The notes under the pieces are model-generated. The model was not told the DNA's origin. It worked only from the letters and a program-made list of their open reading frames with translations, and did no database searches. From Bubalus kerabau (taxonomy: Eukaryota > Chordata > Mammalia > Artiodactyla > Bovidae), in contig NC_073646.1 in the NCBI RefSeq assembly GCF_029407905.1, positions 18,122,001 through 18,186,000 of the forward strand: a stretch of 64,000 bases of DNA, in the 5' to 3' direction. A program made the position numbers and the translations under genes. Of the stretch, positions 56,200-64,000 are shown piece after piece (the stretch's first letter is position 1; each line of letters starts with the position of its first letter).

Positions 56200-59100
56200 G
56201 CAGTATTGCATAGGAACCTGGAATGTCAGGTCCATGGATCAAGGCAAATTGGAAGTGGTCAAACAAGAGATGGCAAGAGTGAATGTCAACATTCTAGGAA
56301 TCAGCGAACTGAAATGGATTGGAATGGGTGAATTTAACTCAGATGACCATTATATCTACTACTGCGGGCAGGAATCCCTCAGAAGAAATGGAGTGGCCAT
56401 CATGGTCAACAAAAGAGTCCGAAATGTAGTACTTGGATGCAATCTCAAAAACGACAGAATGATCTCTGTTCGTTTCCAAGGCAAACCATTCAATATCACA
56501 GTAATCCAAGTCTATGCCCCAACCAGTAATGCTGAAGAAGCTGAAGTTTAATGGTTCTATGAAGACCTACAAGACCTTTTAGAACTAACACCCAAAAAAG
56601 ATGTCCTTTTCATTATAGGGGACTGGAATGCAAAAGTAGGAAGTCAAGAAACACCTGGAGTAACAGGCAAATTTGGCCTTGGAATACGGAATGAAGCAGG
56701 GCAAAGACTAATAGAGTTTTGCCAAGAAAATGCACTGGTCATAACAAACACCCTCTTCCAACAACACAAGAGAAGACTCTATGCATGGACATCACCAGAT
56801 GGTCAACACCGAAATCAGATTGATTATATTCTTTGCAGCCAAAGATGGAGAAGCTCTATACAGTCAGCAAAAACAAGACCAGGAGCTGACTGTGGCTCAG
56901 ACCATGAACTCCTTATTGCCAAATTCAGACTGAAAGTGAAGAAAGTAGGGAAAACCACTAGACCATTCAGATATGACCTAAATCAAATCCCTTATGATTA
57001 TACAGTGGAAGTGAGAAATAGATTTAAGGGCCTAGATCTGATAGATAGAGTGCCTGATGAACTATGGAATGAGGTTCATGACATTGTACAGGAAACAGGA
57101 ATCAAGACCATTCCCATGGAAAAGAAATGCAAAAAAACCAAAATGGCTGTCTGGGGAGGCCTTACAAATAGCTGTGAAAAGAAGAGAAGCGAAAAGCAAA
57201 GGAGAAAAGGAAAGATATAAACATCTGAATGCAGAGTTCCAAAGAAAGCAAGGAGAGATAAGAAAGCCTTCTTCAGCGATCAATGCAAAGAAATAGAGGA
57301 AAACAACAGAATGGGAAAGACTAGGGATCTCTTCAAGAAAATCAGAGATACCAAAGGAACATTTCATGCAAAGATGGGCTTGATAAAGGACAGAAATGGT
57401 ATGGACCTAACAGAAGCAGAAGATATTAAGAAGAGATGGCAAGAATACACAGAAGAACTGTACAAAAAAGATCTTCAGGACCCAGATAATCACGATGGTG
57501 TGATCACTGACCTAGAGCCAGACATCCTGGAATGTGAAGTCAAGTGGGCCTTGGAAAGTATCACTACAAACAAAGCTAGTGGAGGTGATGGAATTCCAGT
57601 TGAGCTATTCCAAATCCTGAAAGATGATGCTATGAAAGTGCTGCACTCAATATGCCAGCAAATTTGGAAAACTCAGCAGTGGCCACAGGACTGGAAAAGG
57701 TCAGTTTTCATTCCAGTCCCAAAGAAAGGCAATGCCAAAGAATGCTCAAACTACCACACAATTGGACTCATCTCACACGTTAGTAAAGAAATGCTCAAAA
57801 TTCTCCAAGCCAGGCTTCAGCAATATGTGAACCGTGAACTTCCAGATGTTCAAGCTGGTTTTAGAAAAGGCAGAGGAACCAGAGATCAAATTGCCAACAT
57901 CCGCTGGATCATGGAAAAAGCAAGAGAGTTCCAGAAAAGCATCTATTTCTGCTTTATTGACTATGCCAAAGCCTTTGACTGTGTGGATCACAATAAACTG
58001 GAAAATTCTGAAAGAGATGGGAATACCAGACCACCTGACCTGCCTCTTGAGAAATTTGTATGCAGGTCAGGAAGCAACAGTTAGAACTGGACGTGGAACA
58101 ACAGACTGGTTCCAAATAGGAAAAGGAGTACATCAAGGCTGTATATTGTCATCCTGCTTATTTAACTTATATGCAGAGTACATCATGAGAAACGCTGGAC
58201 TGGAAGAAGCACAAGCTGGAATCAAGATTGCCGGGAGAAATATCAATAACCTCAGCTATGCAGAGGACACCACCCTTATGGCAGAAAGTGAAGAGGAACT
58301 AAAAAGCCTCTTGATGAAGGTGAAGTGGAGAGTGAAAAAGTTGGCTTAAAGCTCAACATTTAGAAAACAAAGATCATGGCATCCGGTCCCATCACTTCAT
58401 GGGAAATAGATGAGGAAACAGTGGAAACAGTGTCAGACTTTATTTTTGGGGGCTCCAAAATCACTGCAGATGGTGACTGCAGCCATGAAATTAAAAGACG
58501 CTTACTCCTTGGAAGGAAAGTTATGACCAACCTAGATAGCATATTCAAAAGCAGAGACATTACTTTGCCAACAAAGGTTCGTCTAGTCAAAGCTATGGTT
58601 TTTCCTGTGGTCATGTATGGATGTGAGAGTTGGACTGTGAAGAAGGCTGAGTGCCGAAGAATTGATGCTTTTGAACTGTGGTGTTGGAGAAGACTCTTGA
58701 GAGTCCCTTGGACTGCAAGGAGATCCAACCAGTCCATTCTGAAGGAGATCAGCTCTGGGATTTCTTTTTTTAAATTTTATTTTATTTTTAAACTTTACAG
58801 TATTGTATTGGTTTTCCCAAATATTGAAATGAATCCGCCACAGGTATACATGTGTTCCCCATCCTGAACCCTCTTCCCTCCTTCCTCCCCATACCATCCC
58901 TCTGGGTCGTCCCAGTGCACCAGCCACAAGCATCCAGTATCGTACATCGAACCTGGACTGGCGACTCGTTTCATACATGATATTATACATGTTTCAATGT
59001 CATTCTCCCAGATCTTCCCACCCTCTCCCTCTCCCACAGAGTCCATAAGACTGTTCTATACATCAGTGTCTCTTTTGCTGTCTCATATACAGGGTTATTG

Positions 59101-59728
59101 TTACCATCTTTCTAAATTCCATATATATGTGTTAGTATACTGTATTGGTGTTTTTCTTTCTGGCTTACTTCACTCTGTATTAATAGGCTCCAGTTTCATC
59201 CACCTCATTAGAACTGATTCAAATGTATTCTTTTTAATGGCTGAGTAATACTCCATTGTGTATGTGTACCACAGCTTTCTTATCCATTCATCTGCTGATG
59301 GACATCTAGGTTGCTTCCATGTCCTGGCTATTATAAACAGTGCTGCGATGAACATTGGGGTACACGTGTCTCTTTCCCTTCTAGTTTCCTCAGTGTGTAT
59401 GCCCAGCAGTGGGATTGCTGGATCATAAGGCAGTTCTATTTCCAGTTTTTTAAGGAATCTCCACACTGTTCTCCATAGCGGCTGTACTAGTTTGCATTCC
59501 CACCAACAGGGTAAGAGGGTTGCCTTTTCTCCACACCCTCTCCAGCATTTATTGCTTGTAGACTTTTGGATCGCAGCCATTCTGACTGGCAGCCCTGGGA
59601 TTTCTTTGGAAGGACTGATGCTAAAGCTGAAACTCCAGTACTTTGGCCACCTCATGCGAAGAGTTGACTCATTGGAAAAGACTCTGATGCTGGGAGGAAT
59701 TGGGGGCAGGAGGAGAAGGGGATGACAG
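56200..59728 (+). pseudogene. BovB ORF remnant (endonuclease-reverse transcriptase), inactivated
   Basis: An AP-endonuclease-like domain is visible (GTWNVRS, SELKW, GDWNAKVG at 56618-56641, SDHELL), then a linker and an RTE-type reverse transcriptase (IPKKGNAKE-like block, AGFRKGRGTRDQ, FIDYAKAFDCVDH). Breaks: a stop at 56549-56551, frameshifts near 57,130 and 57,245, a 2-base loss near 58,000 relative to the copy at 18 kb, and a 1-base loss near 58,325. The catalytic YADD has become YAED (58257-58268). An L1 insertion at 58,768 splits the C-terminal part. It cannot encode an active enzyme. Confidence 0.92.
58768..59589 (-). mobile_element. L1 LINE 3' end inserted in BovB, antisense, 18-bp target-site duplication
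   Basis: A T-rich left end (minus-strand poly(A)), then L1 3'UTR, then an ORF2 C-terminal remnant on the minus strand down to about 59170 (CWRGCGEKATLLPCWWE; IPLLGIHTEETRRERDTCT). The duplicated BovB sequence CAGCYCTGGGATTTCTTT flanks it (58750-58767 and 59590-59607, one mismatch). Confidence 0.93.
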
Positions 59729-59894
59729 AGGATGAGATGGCTGGATGGCATCACTGACTCAATGGACGTGAGTCTGGGTGAACTCCGGGAGTTGGTGATG
59801 GACAGGGAGGCCTGGCGTGCTGTGATTCATGGGGTCGCAAAGAGTCGGACACGACTGAGTGACTGATCTGATCTGATCTGATCTGGTGCTGTTG

Positions 59895-60450
59895 AGAGGG
59901 GAAAAAACCCAAATCATAGCAGTGGGTGGTGGTGGGCTGCACTTTTAAATAGGGTGGTTGGAGGAGGCCTCACCGAGAAGTTGATGTGTGAGCAAGTACT
60001 TGAAGTACGTGAGAGATGAACCACATGTTGGCAATGTGGGGCCAGTTATGACCAAGGAATAGCCAGTGCAAAGGCCCTGGGGTAGGAGCAGTCCTGGCAG
60101 GTTTGGAGAACTGAGGCCAGGGTGCTGCAGGAGGTGTGGAGTGGTGGTGAGTGGGTTGGGGACATGGCCTGAAACCTGGTGCACCATGTAGGCCATTGAA
60201 ACAACTTGGGCTTTGACCTGGAGGACATGAGGAGCCACTGAGGTGTTATGTAGAGTAAGTGGAAGTTCTGATTTAATTTTTAATATGCTTCCTCTGACTG
60301 CTGTGTTGAGACTAGATTGTAGGGCAAGGGTGGGGCAAGGGGCCCAGTTGTGAGTCCAATGCAACATTTCAGGGAAAAAATGAGGGTGGCAGGGACCTGG
60401 GGAGGCAGTGGGGATGGGAGGGGGCAGTGATCCAGAACAGACAGATGCTT
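59895..60450. repeat. Ancient interspersed repeat, right half
   Basis: TTTTAAATAGGGTGGTTGGA, GTGCAAAGGCCCTGGGGTAG and CCTCTGACTGCTGTGTTGAG continue the repeat begun at 55,865. Confidence 0.5.
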
Positions 60451-60929
60451 TAGGCTCTCAGAATGGTCATCAATTACACACCCCTTGGGCCTCAGCTTGT
60501 CCTCATGCCCAGCTTGCCTTCAGGGACCGAGGATGTCAGTCAGCCAAAGAGTCTGGTGGCTGTGTCTGTTTCTCCTGACGGTTCTGTTCTCATGGCGAAT
60601 TGACACATTGACCTTCTGGTTTCCCTTGCCAGCCTCCTGCAAGTCTCTTTTGCCTGAGTCAGTATCCCTGGGCGAGACTAGTTCCAAGAGGCTGATGAGC
60701 CCACAAACCTGGCCAGATCCAGACATTAATCCTGTGAGAATTTGGGGCAGTCATTCTGTCAGCCTCTGTGGTGGCAGCCTGACCCCATACCTCAGCCAGC
60801 AGGACTGAGGTATGGTGTAGATGCCTGCTGTCCTTCCTGTATTCTAGGAACTAGCTGGGCTGGGGGTTGAGAATAACGGTGAGAAGTCCTCAGCAAATTT
60901 GGGCCTGAGTGTTTTAAGTTCTTTAGTGA
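60451..60929. other. Intron 8 stretch, unrecognised
   Basis: No gene, exon or named repeat. Confidence 0.45.
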
Positions 60930-61255
60930 TATTCAGTTACGCCGTCTTTATAACAGCTCTATGAGGTAGGGTCTATGATTATCCCGGAGAAGGCAATGGC
61001 ACCCCACTCCAGTACTCTTGCCTGGAAAATCCCATGGACGGAAGAGCCTGGTAGACTGCAGTCCATGGGGTCACGAAGAGTCGGACACGACTGAAGCGAC
61101 TTAGCAGCAGCAGGTATAATTATCCTCACTTCACAGATGAGGAGGTTGAGGCACAAGGAAGTAAAGCAGCTCATCTACTTCCCCAGGGTAATGAGTGGCA
61201 GAGCTGGGGCTCAAATTGAGTTCTCTCTGAGCAGTCAGAGCACCTGCTTTATTGC
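60930..61255 (-). repeat. MIR, antisense, split by Bov-A
   Basis: AACAGCTCTATGAGGTAGGG lies before the SINE, and CTTCACAGATGAGGAGGTTG with GGCAGAGCTGGGGCTCAAAT after it. Confidence 0.7.
60985..61114 (+). mobile_element. Bov-A monomer, sense, with 11-bp target-site duplication
   Basis: Starts GGAGAAGGCAATGGCACCCC, ends CGACTTAGCAGCAGCAG. TATGATTATCC (60974-60984) and TATAATTATCC (61115-61125) flank it with one mismatch. Confidence 0.92.
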
Positions 61256-61261
61256 TCTTCA

Positions 61262-61375
61262 GTCAGTTCAGTCGCTCAGTCGTGTCCGACTCTTTGCGAC
61301 CCCATGAACCGCAGCACGCCAGGCCTCCCTGTCCGTCACCAACTCCTGGAGTCCACCCAAACCCATATCCATCAC
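61262..61375 (-). mobile_element. Short BovB 3'-end fragment, antisense
   Basis: CAGTTCAGTCGCTCAGTCGT to CCAAACCCATATCCATCA. Confidence 0.88.
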
Positions 61376-62619
61376 TTGGCTTATGGAGGAAATTCTCTCT
61401 GTGAAAACTACAAGTGCGTGTAGCCATGACCCAGCAACTCACCTCTGGGAATTCATCCCCGCAACCCGAGTGACTGACCAGAGCACAAGGAGCCTCTGAG
61501 AAGGACTGAAGCTGTGCTGTGTTCCGGTGTGGAAAGTACCCAGGTTATGTCATTGGGTGAAAAGCTCAAGATGCAGAACAGCTGTGAGAGTATGTTCCAT
61601 TTTGTGTAAGAAAGGAGGGAAAGTTAGAACACTTGCTTGTTGTCACTTGTGTTTGCCTAAAGAAACATTGGAGGATACTCAAGAAACTAGTAAAAGTGCC
61701 TCTCCGCCCCCCCGCCTCCCCCCAAACGAGGGTGGTCCAGGCAGTGAGCATCATTCGGTGCCTCCCGTAGCCTTTTTGAATTTGGAACGGTGGGCATGTT
61801 TCACCTATTCAAAGGATTCCCAGAGGCAACCTTGTCTGGGTCTGTTGTGAATAGCTTTCCTCAGGCTTGCCAGGCAGCCTGCGTGTTCAGGGGCTGGAGG
61901 ATACTGTGTTACACTTTGGGGCTAGAAAGCCACTCTCACCTTTTACAAAGGGGGTGGGACTGGCCTTGCTTGAGTGGCAGCTCGGAGTGCTGAGGTCCAC
62001 TCTGCATGTGTCACTGTTACCCTCGGCTCCACAGGAACACGTGCTGCTGTTGGGGGGCAGGTGGTTTGTGGTGGTGGACGAGGCTGACGGAGCGCAGGAG
62101 CATCTAGCTGGGCGGGGATGCGGAACACCACCCTGGGCGTCTGCAGTGCGCAGGTGTGGCGGTGCTTTTGCTGGGACTTCCCTGGAAGCAGTGAGCGCCG
62201 AGCTGAGAGCTGGGAGCTGGGAGCTGGGCTCTGGCATCTCTCTGCCTGCATTCCTTGCCTCTCCTCCAGGGTGGTGTGAACCTGAGCCTTGGTCTCTTCA
62301 CTTGTGGAATGGGAAGTGGAACTTCCCATTGTGAAGTTCCCACAACTTCACTTGTGGAACGTAGACCTTGCCTCTGGGAACTTCTGGGGAGAATTTTAAT
62401 TGGGAGAATGTGCAGGAAACACATGATGTCTGTCCCTCTCTAGGAACTGGCAGGGTCACTGTCAAAGTAAGGTGCTCAGAAAATGTTAGCTGTTGTCACT
62501 GTTGTTACTGATCTCTTGTATTTCAGTGTCCTTGGTTTATAAGAAAGTGAATCAAGAAAGGAAAGGAATCTAGGATCAGGTGTTATTTCTCAAAATAGTT
62601 GTCCACTAACTTAGCAGTG
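61376..62619. other. Intron 8 stretch, unrecognised
   Basis: GC-rich, several overlapping chance ORFs on both strands, short repeats (GGGAGCTGGGAGCTGGG near 62,215; AACTTCACTTGTGGAA near 62,300 and 62,345). No gene or exon is supported. Confidence 0.45.
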
Positions 62620-62906
62620 ATGTTGAAACTGAAACTCAACAATGATGTTGAAGCTGAAACTCCAATACTTTGGCCACCTGATGTGAAGAGTTGACTCATT
62701 TGAAAAGACCCTTGATGCTGGGAAAGATTGAGGGCAGGAGGAGAAGGGGATAACAGAGGATAAGATGGTTGGATGGCATCACCGACTCGATGGACATGAG
62801 TTTGGGTAAACTCTGGGAGTTGGTGATGGACAGGGAGGCCTGGCCTGCTGTGGTTCATGGGGTCGCAAAGAGCTGGACACGACTGAGCGACTGAACTGAA
62901 CTGAAG
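62620..62906 (+). mobile_element. BovB 3'-end fragment, sense
   Basis: GTTGAAGCTGAAACTCCAAT through CACCGACTCGATGGACATGA to CGACTGAACTGAACTGAA. The first 40 bases are partly duplicated (GATGTTGAAACTGAAACTC, GATGTTGAAGCTGAAACTC). Confidence 0.9.
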
Positions 62907-63010
62907 TTAACGAAGGAAAATAAATGTTCACCAATCTCTTTTGGCCAAAAATGGTTTTATAGTTAAAGGCCCCTTAGAATATGAAGATGAAATACAAAAA
63001 TGTCTTTTTT

Positions 63011-63033
63011 AAAAAAAAAAAAAAAAAAAAAAA
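63011..63033. repeat. A23 homopolymer
   Basis: Twenty-three adenines directly after six thymines, without a recognisable retroelement body upstream. Confidence 0.9.
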
Positions 63034-63354
63034 GGCCGGTTTTGGGGAGATGGTAAGCTTTTCGTGGAGGAGTAAAGGCATTGGGTTCTCTAAAGTTGGG
63101 TCCACACACCTAGGAGGTGTGAGAAGTCACACGGTGCCCAGCGTGGCCTGCTGTGCTGTGCTCATGCAGTTCCAGTGCTTGGAGTTCTGTGCTCATCTCA
63201 GGAGGCCTCTCTCCACATCAGGTGTGGCTGCCTTGAAGAGCCTGTGACTGCCAGTAACCAAATGCTTCCTACCAGGAGGTCAAAGGCAGATAGCTTTGAG
63301 AACTGGGGCTCGATCCCTGAGGCTTCCTAGGAACTTCTAAATTGAATCCATGGT

Positions 63355-63489
63355 TTGGGGCCGTGGTTCTCGTCTTCAGTTACATGCCTGGAGAGCTTTA
63401 ACACTTCCAGTGGCCAAGCTGTGTCCCAGACCATTTACATTAGAACCTCTGAGGACAGATTCCACACGAGCATATTTTCAAGTGCCTCA
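63355..63489. repeat. MER5-like fragment
   Basis: GGGCCGTGGTTCTCGTCTTC and CATTAGAACCTCTGAGGACA are MER5-like; ends at the Bov-tA. Confidence 0.45.
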
Positions 63490-63712
63490 GGGGCTTCCCT
63501 CGTGGCTTAGTGGTGAAGAATCCGCCTGCAGTGCAGAAGATCGGGAGACCTGGGTTCGATCCCTGGGTTGGGAAGATCCCCTGGAGAAGGAAATGGCAAC
63601 CCATTCCAGTATTCTTATCTGAAGAATTCCATGGACAGAGGAGCCTGGTGGGCTACAGTCCATGGGCTTACAAAGAGTTGGACAACTAAGTGGCTAACAC
63701 TCGCACTTTCAG
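63490..63712 (+). mobile_element. Bov-tA SINE, sense
   Basis: GGGCTTCCCTCGTGGCTTAG, GGTTCGATCCCTGGGTTGGG, ending in a CGCACTTTC tail. Confidence 0.92.
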
Positions 63713-63884
63713 CCTATCAGATATGCCCGCTAGTGTTGGAGAGTCTCCTGTGGAGACCTCGGAGGAGGTGGCTTGCCTTGGGGACGGGTACTGGCCGCTG
63801 CAGTCCTGGAAGGTGTCCCTTGGCGTAAGCCCTCTTGGAGGTCACCATTGACCCCACCATAGAGCCTGTAGATCCCAGGCTCTG

Positions 63885-64000
63885 CTTGTTTCTTTTTGAA
63901 GTATAACTGACCTGTGTTAGTTCCTGTTACATAACACAGTGATTTCAAAATGATCACCACAATAAGTCATTACTATTTGTCATGATATAAAGATAATACG
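63885..64000 (-). repeat. L1 3'-end fragment, antisense, running off the window
   Basis: TTTCTTTTTGAAGTATAACT and TTCCTGTTACATAACACAGT are a common antisense L1 3' end. Confidence 0.55.

Larger units (their letters stand above)
55985..59893 (+). mobile_element. BovB LINE (RTE clade), near full length, sense, interrupted by L1
   Basis: Contains the endonuclease, linker, reverse transcriptase and 3' end, about 3.1 kb without the inserted L1. It ends GACACGACTGAGTGACTG and a short tandem TGATC tail, as expected for RTE elements. The 5' boundary is uncertain by a few tens of bases. It lies in VPS35L intron 8, same strand as the gene. Confidence 0.93.

Noticed and set aside
61867..62334. A 155-codon + strand ORF in a GC-rich part of intron 8
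   Set aside because: Other frames on both strands are also open there, as expected from composition; no domain and no exon-like continuation.
53967..64000. Search for VPS35L exon 9
   Set aside because: No segment completing Gly242 and continuing the protein between good splice sites was found by eye; it probably lies beyond the window.
1..64000. CRISPR array, phage, defence island or other prokaryotic system
   Set aside because: No regular spacer array and no bacterial genes; all coding signal is spliced mammalian exons or retroelements.

Overview
The window is nuclear genomic DNA from a ruminant, most likely a bovid such as cattle. The main evidence is the repeats. BovB (RTE-type) LINEs, Bov-A2 and Bov-tA SINEs and tRNA-Glu-derived CHR SINEs are everywhere, laid over older mammalian MIR, L2, L1, hAT-Charlie and Tigger-type remnants. 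The two genes present are widely spaced GT-AG spliced exons whose reading frames join without error, which is typical of mammals. There is no prokaryotic gene, operon, CRISPR array or intact virus.

Bases 1-12,110 hold the 3' half of CCP110 on the + strand. It encodes the centriole-capping protein CP110. Eleven coding segments give the last 372 residues, followed by a 3'UTR of about 2.1 kb ending at an AATAAA signal. Bases 12,111-16,220 are the intergenic spacer, largely filled with BovB-derived and Bov-tA copies. A compact CpG-rich promoter with CTCF-, CRE-, YY1-, GC-box- and M-box-like motifs begins about 20 bp beyond the last retrotransposon fragment.

Bases 16,430 to the end hold the 5' part of VPS35L (human alias C16orf62) on the + strand. 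It encodes the large subunit of Retriever, part of the Commander endosomal recycling assembly. Eight coding exons give residues 1-241. Exon 5 is a 25-nt microexon, exon 3 carries a Ser-rich linker with two Asp-Pro-Leu motifs, and intron 1 is nearly 12 kb. The next exon was not found, so the gene continues beyond the window.

The two genes are head-to-tail neighbours and both proteins act in basic cell organisation (centriole/cilium control and endosomal recycling), but the sequence gives no sign that they share transcription. The rest of the window is introns rich in transposons. The most informative repeat structures are a three-layer nest at 55.9-60.4 kb (ancient repeat, then BovB, then L1), four BovB reverse-transcriptase fragments of which only one keeps the YADD catalytic motif, and several SINE or LINE insertions with readable target-site duplications. 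I found no convincing new biological system. The best leads are the promoter/uORF arrangement of VPS35L and the retroelement structures.
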